64,000 nucleotides of DNA from the NCBI GenBank assembly GCA_036374175.1, contig DASUUH010000046.1, positions 62,001 to 126,000 of the forward strand, given 5' to 3'. Origin of the DNA: JASLBX01 sp036374175 (GTDB lineage: Bacteria > Actinomycetota > Actinomycetes > Jiangellales > Jiangellaceae). Position 1 is the stretch's first letter. Every line of letters begins with the position of its first letter. The translations under genes were made by a program, and so were the position numbers. The notes beneath the pieces were generated by a model. It saw only the letters and a list, made by a program, of their open reading frames with translations, did no database searches and was not told the origin of the DNA. Positions 1 to 7,201 of the stretch are shown one piece after another.

Positions 1-68
1 CAGTCGGTGCAGACGAGTTCACCTTCCACAGGGCCAGACCGAAATCAGCCCAAGGCCGACCTTCGAGT

Positions 69-338
69 TCACGCGGCCTTGTCACGGTACCGCTGCCTCG
101 CCGCTTCTCCGGTCGTGCCTACGACTGCGCCGATGTCGCGCCACTTGATGCCCTGCTTCCGAGCCGCCCTCACTGCTTCAGTAAGCTCCCGCTCGACTTC
201 GGCACGCTTCAGCGCAGCCAGCCGAAGTAGCGTTAGCGGAGACACCCGATCCTTGTCGTCGGGCTGCGGCTCGTACTCCTCGAATCGGCGAGCCAACTCG
301 TCGGCGTGAGCGATGATCTCTTCCGTGGTCCGCGGCAT
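69..338 (-). CDS. small HTH protein, probable antitoxin of a two-gene TA-like operon
   Basis: Protein of 89 aa. The N-terminal half is acidic and helical (repeated E, A, L); the C-terminal stretch WRDIGAVVGTTGEAARQRY reads as a helix-turn-helix. The gene directly follows the 78-aa gene at 344-580: that gene stops at 344-346, and an in-frame GTG at 347 would give a 4-nt GTGA overlap. I prefer the ATG at 338 because AGGTGA lies about 7 nt upstream of it. Small HTH protein plus small basic partner in one transcript is the layout of type II toxin-antitoxin loci, and the HTH member would be expected to bind the palindrome at 582-630. The toxin/antitoxin assignment is inference; I recognise no exact family. 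Confidence 0.7.
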   Translation of the reverse strand: MPRTTEEIIAHADELARRFEEYEPQPDDKDRVSPLTLLRLAALKRAEVERELTEAVRAARKQGIKWRDIGAVVGTTGEAARQRYRDKAA

Positions 339-343
339 CAGTA

Positions 344-580
344 TCACCTCAGGTACTTCTCTCGGGCGGGCATGGCGTGGATCACGAGCATGTCGCCGTC
401 GCTGGACTCAACGACACCGACTTCCAGCAGCTGCGCATCCCGGGCGGGGCCGGTCACCATTGTGAAGCCCTCGTCCATAGCGAACACCCGTATGTAGTTA
501 CGGAGCGCATGGAGCATGTCCTCGTCGTCAACGCCCCACTTGCGCGCACTGTCGAGAATGATCGGCTCGACGCCCTCCAC
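344..580 (-). CDS. small protein, probable toxin (BrnT/RelE-like tail) of the TA-like operon
   Basis: Reading from GTG 580 gives 78 aa. Visible features are a conserved WGVDDEDMLHAL helix and a C-terminal MPAREKYLR, reminiscent of the basic C-terminus of BrnT/RelE-fold RNase toxins (family assignment tentative). A longer reading from TTG 616 would translate the palindrome. I reject it because TTGACT (611-616), a 17-nt spacer and TAACTT (588-593) form a near-consensus promoter that places the transcript start at the GTG at 580, so the gene would be leaderless. It is translationally coupled to the downstream HTH gene. Confidence 0.65.
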   Translation of the reverse strand: MEGVEPIILDSARKWGVDDEDMLHALRNYIRVFAMDEGFTMVTGPARDAQLLEVGVVESSDGDMLVIHAMPAREKYLR

Positions 581-581
581 T

Positions 582-630
582 TCGAACAAGTTAGCTTGTT
601 CGGGGAGCCAAGTCAAGCTAACTTGTTCGA
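582..630 (-). promoter_or_regulatory. promoter embedded in a perfect 17-bp inverted repeat (autoregulatory operator)
   Basis: Arms 582-598 and 614-630 are exact reverse complements, separated by 15 nt. Each arm also contains the shorter palindrome-like CAAGTTAGCTTG. On the minus strand the second arm carries TTGACT (-35, 616-611) and the first arm carries TAACTT (-10, 593-588), 17 nt apart. Binding of a dimer, most simply the HTH protein of the operon, would cover both promoter elements. The repeat and the hexamers are direct observations; the binding protein is inferred. Confidence 0.75.
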
Positions 631-830
631 CCGACCATCAATGCGCGAATCGGGGCGCTACGCCAGTTGGGCCGCGACGGAACTGCCGCGCTCGGGCCAC
701 CAATGGGCCACAACGACTGGCCCTAGCAGGCACCCAATGCCGGATGGCCGACCGGGCGGCTGGGCATCATTGGCGGATGGCAGATCTGACAGTCCCACCG
801 CATTCGTACGGCTCGCTGATTGAGACGACG

Positions 831-1604
831 ATGCGGATCATCACCTGGAACGTGTGGGGACTCTACGGACCGTGGCGGGAGCGTGAAGCCGCGATCGTCG
901 CGACCCTGCGGGACGCTCGTCCCGACGTCGTTGTGCTAACCGAGTCGTGGACGAAGGGCGAGGACAGCCAGGCTGCCCGAGTGGCGGAAGCGCTCGACTT
1001 GCCAAACCACGTGGCGAGCGGCGTCACAGCCCAGGAGGACGATGCTGCGCTCTCCGGCGTCGCCGTGATATCTCGATGGCCGATCCAGCGCGAGTCCAGC
1101 CACACATTCGGCGACAGCCGCGTTCACCACGCCGAACTATCCGGTCCGCGCGGTGCTGTCCAAATCTACGGCCTCGTGATGGATGCCTGGTGGTTCGATC
1201 AGAGCCGGGCCCGACAGGACGCAGTGCGCGGCTTACTCGCCCACGTGAACGACCATCAGGACGTGCGGGTCCCACTCATAGTCTGCGGCGACTTCAACGC
1301 CGACCCCGACAGCGACGAGATTCGCATGCTCCGGGGTCGAACGACCGCTCCCGTCCCTGGCCTGTCGTTCTACGACGCTTGGGAGGTGGCCGGCCAAGCC
1401 GTCCCGGGCTACACATGGTCCAACTCCAACCCGTGGTCCACCCAACTCCTGTGGCCGGACCGCCGGATCGACTACATCTTCACGGCCACTCCACGACCCG
1501 GCGGTGCCGGCCACCCTCTTCGCGCGGGCCTTTTGGGCACGCGCCCAATCAACGGCACTTACCCGTCAGATCACTACGCCTTGCAGGCTGACATCCGGTA
1601 CTAA
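831..1604 (+). CDS. endonuclease/exonuclease/phosphatase (EEP) family hydrolase
   Basis: 257 aa. It starts exactly at the EEP fold: MRIITWNVWG (first-strand Asn), VVVLTES (metal-binding Glu region), CGDFNADPDS (D-x-N) and a C-terminal YPSDHYAL with the SDH catalytic motif. This family hydrolyses phosphodiester or phosphomonoester bonds in a metal-dependent way; members include AP endonucleases, sphingomyelinases and inositol phosphatases, and the substrate cannot be read from sequence. No signal peptide, so probably cytoplasmic. An in-frame ATG at 777 would add 18 unconserved residues. It contains one rare TTA leucine codon. It ends 13 nt from the convergent gene at 1618. Confidence 0.85.
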   Translation: MRIITWNVWGLYGPWREREAAIVATLRDARPDVVVLTESWTKGEDSQAARVAEALDLPNHVASGVTAQEDDAALSGVAVISRWPIQRESSHTFGDSRVHHAELSGPRGAVQIYGLVMDAWWFDQSRARQDAVRGLLAHVNDHQDVRVPLIVCGDFNADPDSDEIRMLRGRTTAPVPGLSFYDAWEVAGQAVPGYTWSNSNPWSTQLLWPDRRIDYIFTATPRPGGAGHPLRAGLLGTRPINGTYPSDHYALQADIRY

Positions 1605-1617
1605 TCGCTTCGCAGGA

Positions 1618-2484
1618 TTAGCAGGGCCTGGGGTACTGCTGACCGGGTCTGAAGCACTGGGTCTGCTCCGCCTCGGCTGCGACGAGCAGCATCCCGTGGA
1701 GCTGCCATGTCCAGACCCGCACTTCGGCCGGGGCGGACTCGTCGCCGATGGGAACCCAGCTGATCAGGCCGTCATCCGCCAGCACGGAGCTGGCGACGCC
1801 CTCCTGTGAGTAGAGGCCGCCGTTGTCAATGAGATCCGATAGCGAATCAGGGTCCGGTTCGGCCTTGACCACGTTCTCGCCGTTCCATGTGAACACCTTG
1901 AGCCACCCGGCGTCGCCGCCGCTGAAACTCAAGACCAGCTCGGCTGCGCCATCCCCGTCCAGGTCCGGGGTACCGACGATGGTGGGCACGAGCGTCTCGT
2001 CGAGAACCAGGACCATTTCGGCCCGACTCCCAGTGAGTTCGACATCGACCCGCACGTCCGCGCTCGCCATAGTTTCCTCCTGGCCATCGGCTGCATCCGC
2101 CTCTGCTCCGAGGATGCGGATCACATCGGCAGAACCGTCGCCGTTGACGTCGGCGCGGGCCTGGTCGTACTCCGCCAGAGTCGGCTCACCGGGCCGGGAC
2201 GGCGGTGTGCTCGGAGCTGGCCTGGGCGCAACACTCACCGCAGCGCTGGGGGAATTGGCGTAACCGGGGTCCTGGGCCGCGCGTGGGAAGTCGACGACGG
2301 ACGAGGCGGCGAAACCGGCGGCCACGACGGCAGCGAGCCCGCTGGCCACGAGGGCGGCGGCCCGGCGGCGGTTGGCCCGGGCCTTGCGCCTTATGCCGGG
2401 CATCGGGTCACCGACGGGATTGGTGTCGGCGACGCGGGCAAGCCGGTCGAGCGCCTTGAAGATGGGGTCGGTGGTGTCGTTCAT
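1618..2484 (-). CDS. membrane-anchored sigma-factor partner with DxDxDG (FG-GAP/EF-hand-like) loops
   Basis: 288 aa. Residues ~1-40 are cytoplasmic and basic near the membrane (IRRKARANRRR); one membrane helix follows at ~42-64, then a Pro/Ser-rich linker (~77-100) and an extracytoplasmic domain. That domain has two acidic loops, DVNGDGSAD (112-120) and DLDGDGAAE (174-182), typical of FG-GAP/VCBS or EF-hand-like calcium sites. The start codon overlaps the stop of the upstream sigma gene (ATGA, 2481-2484), so the two are translationally coupled. Position and topology are those of an anti-sigma factor or sigma regulator, but I see no canonical ZAS zinc motif. Regulatory role inferred. Confidence 0.8.
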   Translation of the reverse strand: MNDTTDPIFKALDRLARVADTNPVGDPMPGIRRKARANRRRAAALVASGLAAVVAAGFAASSVVDFPRAAQDPGYANSPSAAVSVAPRPAPSTPPSRPGEPTLAEYDQARADVNGDGSADVIRILGAEADAADGQEETMASADVRVDVELTGSRAEMVLVLDETLVPTIVGTPDLDGDGAAELVLSFSGGDAGWLKVFTWNGENVVKAEPDPDSLSDLIDNGGLYSQEGVASSVLADDGLISWVPIGDESAPAEVRVWTWQLHGMLLVAAEAEQTQCFRPGQQYPRPC

Positions 2485-3014
2485 CGTAGATCACTCTTCT
2501 GTGCGCCGGGGAAGTCTGGGGTCTGGGCCAAGGCAGCGCGCAGGTGCGCCAGGCCCCGGGAGGCATTGCTCTTGACCGTGCCGACTGAGCACTTCAGAAT
2601 CTCGGCCGCCGCCGCCTCGGAGAGATCGCACCAGTACCGGAGGACGACGGCGGCCCGCTGCCGCTCAGGCAGCCCCCGCAGCGCCGCCAGCAGCACCTGG
2701 GACTCAACAACCGCGTCTCCCTCGCTGGGCGTGCCGGCACGCCACGGCGTCTCGGGCATCTCGTCAGTCGACCACTCGCGGTTGCGTGAGCGGCGCCACC
2801 ACGACGTCCTCAGATTCACCATGACCCGGTGCATATAGGCCTCGGGCGAGTCGTACGTCGAGATCTTGTGCCACCGGGGCAGCACCTTGGCGTAGGCCGA
2901 CTGCAGCAGATCCTCCGCCTGGTGGAGGTTCCCCGTGAGCAAGTACGCGAGTCGCCTGAAACGAACGCTGCTGGCGCGCACCCAGTCTTCGAAGTCTTCC
3001 TCCCTCTGGGCCAT
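2481..3014 (-). CDS. SigE-family ECF RNA polymerase sigma factor
   Basis: 177 aa from ATG 3014. Sigma region 2 is visible in the first 90 residues (RLAYLLTGNLHQAEDLLQSA) and region 4 at ~115-165 (LRGLPERQRAAVVLRYW, then an HTH ending SVGTVKSNASRGLAHLR). This is the actinobacterial SigE-family ECF layout, without a C-terminal extension. A longer frame to 3077 adds residues without family similarity. It is the first gene of a two-gene operon with the membrane protein at 1618-2484 and diverges from the hydrolase at 3122 across about 107 bp. It would direct core polymerase to promoters responding to a signal sensed by its membrane partner. Confidence 0.9.
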   Translation of the reverse strand: MAQREEDFEDWVRASSVRFRRLAYLLTGNLHQAEDLLQSAYAKVLPRWHKISTYDSPEAYMHRVMVNLRTSWWRRSRNREWSTDEMPETPWRAGTPSEGDAVVESQVLLAALRGLPERQRAAVVLRYWCDLSEAAAAEILKCSVGTVKSNASRGLAHLRAALAQTPDFPGAQKSDLR

Positions 3015-3108
3015 CTTGTCCCGCGGAATGGCTGCTTGCCGGTCCACGTGCCCAAACACGCAGACACGCTCCCACACGTTGCATCCCGCGCAGGATCATT
3101 TGGATTGA

Positions 3109-3114
3109 TAGCGT
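3109..3114 (+). promoter_or_regulatory. -10 hexamer TAGCGT for a leaderless transcript (3122)
   Basis: TAGCGT lies exactly 7 nt before the GTG at 3122, which therefore is predicted to be the first transcribed codon. No convincing -35 is seen and no Shine-Dalgarno precedes the gene. Confidence 0.55.
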
Positions 3115-3121
3115 CCCTGGC

Positions 3122-3904
3122 GTGCGGCTCAGCGTGATCGGTGGCTGCGGCGCGTGGCCGGCCGCTGGCCAGGCCTGCAGCGGATACCTGATCGAGCATG
3201 ACAGCTTCCGGCTGTTGATCGACCCCGGATACGCGGTGGTGCCGCGGCTGTTCCGACTCATAACGCCAGGCGAAATCGACGCCGTCTTCGTCACCCACCG
3301 GCATCCCGACCACTGCGCCGACCTCAACCCGCTGTTGCGGGCTCGCGTGATGTCCGGGCAAGAGCCGCCGCCCCTGCCTGTCTTCTCACCCCCACATGCT
3401 CTGGATGCCGTACTTGCCCTCGACCGCCGCGAATGGCTGGCCGCCGCGCTCTCGCTTCAGGAGTTCGAGCCGGGCAGCGGGTTCGGCATCGGCCCGTTCA
3501 ACGTCGAGACAAGGCTCCTGCCGCACTCTGTGCCCAATGCCGGAGTCCGCGTCAGCGCCGGCGGGCGCACCATCGCGTACACCGGCGACACCGGTCCCAG
3601 CCCGGAGGTTGTCGAACTCGCCCGGGACGCTGACGTGCTGCTTGCCGAGGCCAGCTACGTCGACGACGACATGCCGGATGATCTCGCAGGCACTCTGTCG
3701 ACGGCGCGCCAAGTAGGCGAGCACGCCGCGAGTTCGAGCGTCGGCCGCCTCCTACTCACCCATCTGATCCCAGGTACCGACCCGGGCGCAGCACTTGAGG
3801 TCGCGCGTGAGGCCTACGCCGGCGACGTCAGCGTCGCGTCTCACGAGCTGATCATGGACTTGGCCGCTGACGGCGTCACCAGGACTGTGCCGGACCACCG
3901 GTAG
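3122..3904 (+). CDS. MBL-fold (metallo-beta-lactamase superfamily) hydrolase
   Basis: 260 aa. The zinc motif HxHxDH is clear at residues 59-64 (THRHPDH). Further metal ligands are suggested by LLPHSVPNAG (His ~130), YTGDTG (Asp ~155) and a late LLLTHLIPG. The pattern is that of RNase Z/arylsulfatase-type MBL hydrolases rather than beta-lactamases, and includes the opening LSVIGGCGAWP. It is cytoplasmic; the substrate is unknown (phosphodiesterase activity is plausible). The GTG start fits the leaderless -10 at 3109. Its 3' end overlaps the convergent gene at 3876 by 29 nt. Confidence 0.88.
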   Translation: MRLSVIGGCGAWPAAGQACSGYLIEHDSFRLLIDPGYAVVPRLFRLITPGEIDAVFVTHRHPDHCADLNPLLRARVMSGQEPPPLPVFSPPHALDAVLALDRREWLAAALSLQEFEPGSGFGIGPFNVETRLLPHSVPNAGVRVSAGGRTIAYTGDTGPSPEVVELARDADVLLAEASYVDDDMPDDLAGTLSTARQVGEHAASSSVGRLLLTHLIPGTDPGAALEVAREAYAGDVSVASHELIMDLAADGVTRTVPDHR

Positions 3905-4490
3905 GACGCGGATCACGGCCTAGAAACGCCACCAGTCGATCGCTCGGCGTGGCGTCAGTGGGGACGGCGACCGGATACCCGAACCGGTGCGGGCGGTCCC
4001 GGTGCGTCACAACGAGAGAGGCTATGTGCAGGAGGTCCTCGGCGAGGGCTGCGGGAATGGCTCGATCGTGCCCGCACCCGCGGGCCAGATCCCAGCCGTG
4101 CACCGCGACTTCGACCGCGCCGGTACTAGCGACGATGGTGCGCGACAGCGTCCGCCCGTAGACGGCCACGACGTCCGGCTCGTCCGCGTGCACCCAGGCG
4201 CCCAGCAACCGGCAGGCCCGAGTTCGCACCGCCGACACCAACTGGTCTGCGGTTTCACGCTCCGGACCCGAGCGGGCGTCCCCGATCAACCCGACGTCGG
4301 CGGCGTCACACAGCACGTCGAGCGAATCGGCCAGGTGATCGAGCAGCGCTCGTACGTCCCACTCAGCACACGGGGTGGACCGGCCGAGCACGGTTGGCGT
4401 GACAAGCTCCAGAGTGCCCAGCGTGTATGCCATGGCTCTTTCAAGCAGGGCCACCCCACCGATCAGTGCGGCTGTGGCACGGTCGGTCAT
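3876..4490 (-). CDS. TIGR03086-type mycothiol-dependent/DinB-like metalloprotein
   Basis: 204 aa. The pattern TPCAEWDVRALLDHLADSL near residues 40-60 and VHGWDLARG near 135 is characteristic of the actinobacterial maleylpyruvate isomerase-like (MDMPI, DinB-like four-helix) family, in which His residues bind a metal. Many members are thought to use mycothiol; the reaction here is unknown. The ATG is 16 nt downstream of the sigma gene stop at 4506, so it is the last gene of a four-gene operon (VOC, VOC, sigma, this gene). Context suggests detoxification or redox stress. Confidence 0.85.
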   Translation of the reverse strand: MTDRATAALIGGVALLERAMAYTLGTLELVTPTVLGRSTPCAEWDVRALLDHLADSLDVLCDAADVGLIGDARSGPERETADQLVSAVRTRACRLLGAWVHADEPDVVAVYGRTLSRTIVASTGAVEVAVHGWDLARGCGHDRAIPAALAEDLLHIASLVVTHRDRPHRFGYPVAVPTDATPSDRLVAFLGRDPRPTGGPAQSW

Positions 4491-4505
4491 GACGACGTCC
4501 CGGGG

Positions 4506-5498
4506 TTACCGATGTGGCGGTAGGACCGGTGGCAACCCGAACTTCTCGAAGAGGCCCGTGTCAAAGAACGCCGCGACGTGCCGGACACCGGCCGGCGTCA
4601 CATCCAGAACCTGTAGGTGGAACGCCCGGTGAACGCCGTCCTCGCCGAGCATGTACAGCCCGAAGGCCGGCTGACCATTGGCCGACGTCGGCACCAGGAT
4701 CTGATCGCCGGGGCCGTCAGCCGGGCACTTGCTGGCGATCAGGTGACCGATCGTCTCCGGTCCCTGGTACCAGGCGGTGTACGGCGGCATCTCCCATACC
4801 GCGTCCGAGGTGAACATCTCGACGATGGCCGGCACGTCGTAGTTCTGGAACGCTGCGACGTACCGGTTCAGCAGTTCGCGCTCGTCCGGCGAGTCCGGTT
4901 CGACGATCTCGTCCTCGCGCAGGGCTGCCTCGTCGAGTTGGGCCCGCGCCCGCTGCAGCAGGCTGTTGACCGCCGCAGCGCTGACGCCGACCGCTTCGGC
5001 GACCTCGGCCGCCCTGAACTGCAGGACGTCGCGCAGCACCAGTACGGCCCGTTGCCGGGGCGGCAGATGCTGCAACGCTGCGATGAACGCCAGGCGCACA
5101 CTCTGCCGCGAAGCGACTGCCGCAGCGGGATCGGACTCATCACTGCCGACGAGGCCGTCCGGAATCGGCTCGAGCCACGGCACCTCGGGCTTTTCCACAA
5201 GGGTGGCGTCTGCTTCGGCCGACGGCTCGCCGAGCCCGGTCGGAAGTGGCCGGCGGCTCCGGCTTTCGAGCGCGTTGAGGCACGCGCTAGTGGCGATCCG
5301 GTACAGCCACGTGCGCAAGGACGACCGTCCCTCGAACTTGTCGTAGGCCCGCCACGCACGCAGGTATGTCTCCTGGACGAGGTCCTCCGCGTCGTGCACC
5401 GAACCCAGCATGCGGTAGCAGTGGGCGAGCAACTCCTTGCGGTACGGATCCGAGGCCTGGACGAAGTCCTGACGTGCTGGCGCTTCGGTCACGGACAT
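4506..5498 (-). CDS. ECF sigma factor with fused C-terminal SnoaL-like domain (SigG/SigX5 type)
   Basis: 330 aa. Region 2 (LAHCYRMLGSVHDAEDLVQETYLRAW is split here into LAHCYRMLGSVHDAE and DLVQETYLRAW) spans residues ~20-90, region 4 spans ~165-220 (LQHLPPRQRAVLVLRDVL), and a SnoaL/NTF2-like domain spans ~228-320 (LLNRYVAAFQNYDVPAIVEM). ECF groups of this kind usually lack a separate anti-sigma factor and use the C-terminal domain for control. The ATG at 5498 has GAGGAG 7-8 nt upstream; the reading frame extends further 5' but lacks similarity there. The start lies only 5 nt after the preceding VOC gene, giving a tight operon. Confidence 0.92.
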   Translation of the reverse strand: MSVTEAPARQDFVQASDPYRKELLAHCYRMLGSVHDAEDLVQETYLRAWRAYDKFEGRSSLRTWLYRIATSACLNALESRSRRPLPTGLGEPSAEADATLVEKPEVPWLEPIPDGLVGSDESDPAAAVASRQSVRLAFIAALQHLPPRQRAVLVLRDVLQFRAAEVAEAVGVSAAAVNSLLQRARAQLDEAALREDEIVEPDSPDERELLNRYVAAFQNYDVPAIVEMFTSDAVWEMPPYTAWYQGPETIGHLIASKCPADGPGDQILVPTSANGQPAFGLYMLGEDGVHRAFHLQVLDVTPAGVRHVAAFFDTGLFEKFGLPPVLPPHR

Positions 5499-5502
5499 GA
5501 CG

Positions 5503-5877
5503 CTACTCCTCAAGGACGGACAAGATGTTGCCTGCGGGGTCGGTGAACCAGGCGATCGGCGGGCCTTCGTCCCCACGCGCGATGCCGTTCTCGTCCTGCG
5601 CGAAGCCCTCGTAGAACAGAAACTCGATGCCCCGCCGGCTCAGCTCTGCGACGGCCTGGTCGATGTCGTCGACCGGAAAGTTCAAGATCGTGTACGTGGC
5701 GGGCTGGTGATTGGCCTTGGGGTACACGATGATGTCGCGATCGCTGGCGATGTGCAGCGCCAGCAAACCCATTCCCGGCTCGGACACCCGGATCCCGAGC
5801 GTCTCGCCGTAGAACTTTCTCGCAGCGTCGATGTCGTCGACGGAGAATCCGCTGAAGGCTTTGGTGTGCTCGAACAT
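5503..5877 (-). CDS. VOC-family (glyoxalase/bleomycin-resistance fold) protein
   Basis: 124 aa, a single vicinal-oxygen-chelate domain. It opens with AFSGFSVDDIDAARKFY, has a central IVYPKANHQPATYTILNF and closes with AWFTDPAGNILSVLE, the usual place of the metal-binding Glu. I chose ATG 5877, which has AGAGGA upstream, over the in-frame start at 5889. It is the second gene of the VOC-VOC-sigma-MDMPI operon. VOC proteins act as lyases, dioxygenases or drug-binding proteins, and the substrate is not evident. Confidence 0.88.
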   Translation of the reverse strand: MFEHTKAFSGFSVDDIDAARKFYGETLGIRVSEPGMGLLALHIASDRDIIVYPKANHQPATYTILNFPVDDIDQAVAELSRRGIEFLFYEGFAQDENGIARGDEGPPIAWFTDPAGNILSVLEE

Positions 5878-5885
5878 GATTCCTC

Positions 5886-6281
5886 TCATCCGCGCGACGC
5901 CGCGGCCATCGCGGCGCGCGCCTCTTCGCTCAGTTGGATGATCTGCACGTAGTTGCCATCAGGATCGATGGCGGCGGCGAACAGGCTGCCGTCGCGGTCC
6001 TCGAGTTCGGCCAGCCAGGTGGTCCCGAGATCGTTCAGGCGGGAAACGACTGCACGGGCATCTTCGACATCGAAGTTGAGAATGACGCGGGCCGGCTCTT
6101 GATTGCGTTCGCCGATGTCGTCGCGGGTGTCGATCAATAGGTAGAACGGCCCGAACCTGAGCACGTGGTACTGGTCCATCTTGGTGTCCTCGGACGGCTC
6201 GAAAGCCGCGGCGTACCACGCGTGCAGCCGCTCCGGATCGGTGCTCGAGAGCAGCATGCTGTCGAGGCTTGGTTTCGGCAT
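5886..6281 (-). CDS. VOC-family protein
   Basis: 131 aa, single VOC domain: LLSSTDPERLHAWY at the N-terminus, FGPFYLLIDTRDDIG and RVILNFDVEDA centrally, IDPDGNYVQIIQL near the C-terminus. ATG 6281 is preceded by GGAGGAG at a 9-nt distance. First gene of the operon running into the SnoaL-type sigma factor, so it may be one of the functions induced by that sigma. It diverges from the HAD gene at 6453 over about 170 bp. Confidence 0.88.
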   Translation of the reverse strand: MPKPSLDSMLLSSTDPERLHAWYAAAFEPSEDTKMDQYHVLRFGPFYLLIDTRDDIGERNQEPARVILNFDVEDARAVVSRLNDLGTTWLAELEDRDGSLFAAAIDPDGNYVQIIQLSEEARAAMAAASRG

Positions 6282-6439
6282 GATTCGTGTCTCCTCCGAT
6301 CACCGGGCATGGTCGGGCCCGCGCGTGCTGTCGCTCATACAGACCGCGCCGGGACGCAAAACTCATCGGTGGCGGCCCAGTCACCTGTCAGACCCCCGGC
6401 GGACCTGGACGTATGCCACGGGCTGTCGGCAGCGCGGGG

Positions 6440-6445
6440 TACGGT
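6440..6445 (+). promoter_or_regulatory. -10 hexamer TACGGT for a leaderless transcript (6453)
   Basis: TACGGT is 7 nt from the ATG at 6453. There is no ribosome-binding site between them, so the mRNA is predicted to begin at the start codon. Confidence 0.55.
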
Positions 6446-6452
6446 CTTGGGC

Positions 6453-7166
6453 ATGGCGATCGACGCTGTGATCTTCGACTGGGGCGGCACGCTCACGCCG
6501 TGGCACACGATCGATCTGACCGCGCCTTGGCAGGCCTACGCCCAGGTCGTGGCACCAGATGATCCTGCGCCCGTGGCCGCCGCGCTTTATGCCGCCGAGC
6601 GCGACGCGTGGGCAGCCGTTCGCAACGGGCACGCGTCCAGCACGTTCGAGCGGGTCCTCGCGGCCGCAAACGTCGAATACCACGGCGAGGCCACCGACGC
6701 TTACCGCGCCGCCTGGGAGCCGCACACATACACCGATCCCGACGTCTCCCCGCTGTTCAAGAGCCTGCGAGAACGAGGCATCAAGATCGGCGTGCTCTCC
6801 AACACGATCTGGCCCCGGGCCTGGCACGAGGGTTTCTTCGCGCGCGACGGCGTCCTGAACCTTGTCGACGGCGGGGTCTACACCTCCGAGATTGCGTACA
6901 CCAAGCCGCATGCGGAAGCTTTCCTCGCAGCGATGGCAGCGGTTGGTATCGACGCGCCGGAGCGCTGTGTGTTCGTCGGCGATCGGCCATTCGACGACAT
7001 CTCCGGTGCGGCGGCGCTCGGCATGCGTGCGGTGCTCGTACCGCACTCCGACATTCCGGTCGAAGAGCGGGTCGAGGTACGTCCCGACGCAGTGGTCAAC
7101 CGGCTAGCCGAAGTACTCGGTCACGTCGACATCTGGCGCAGTGGCGGGTTGGCCGCATTCGCCTGA
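6453..7166 (+). CDS. HAD-superfamily hydrolase (IA type)
   Basis: 237 aa. HAD motif I is at residues ~7-14 (IFDWGGTLTPWH): the nucleophile Asp is present, but the general acid/base Asp is replaced by Gly (DWGGT instead of DxDGT), as in some HAD-IA proteins. Motif II is VLSNT (~115), the motif III Lys is in YTKPH (~152), and motif IV is VGDRPFDDI (~176). It probably acts on a small phosphorylated metabolite in the cytoplasm. The start is fixed by the -10 at 6440 and by the family N-terminus; the longer frame from 6165 is discarded. It converges on the HAD-IIB gene with a 35-nt gap. Confidence 0.9.
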   Translation: MAIDAVIFDWGGTLTPWHTIDLTAPWQAYAQVVAPDDPAPVAAALYAAERDAWAAVRNGHASSTFERVLAAANVEYHGEATDAYRAAWEPHTYTDPDVSPLFKSLRERGIKIGVLSNTIWPRAWHEGFFARDGVLNLVDGGVYTSEIAYTKPHAEAFLAAMAAVGIDAPERCVFVGDRPFDDISGAAALGMRAVLVPHSDIPVEERVEVRPDAVVNRLAEVLGHVDIWRSGGLAAFA

Positions 7167-7201
7167 ACCACCAGCCAGCGGCGCCCGCGGCGCAGGCCGA
7201 G

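Noticed and set aside
516..830. Long N-terminal extension of the EEP-family hydrolase
   Set aside because: It runs antisense through the TA-like promoter palindrome, has no family similarity, and the EEP fold begins exactly at ATG 831.
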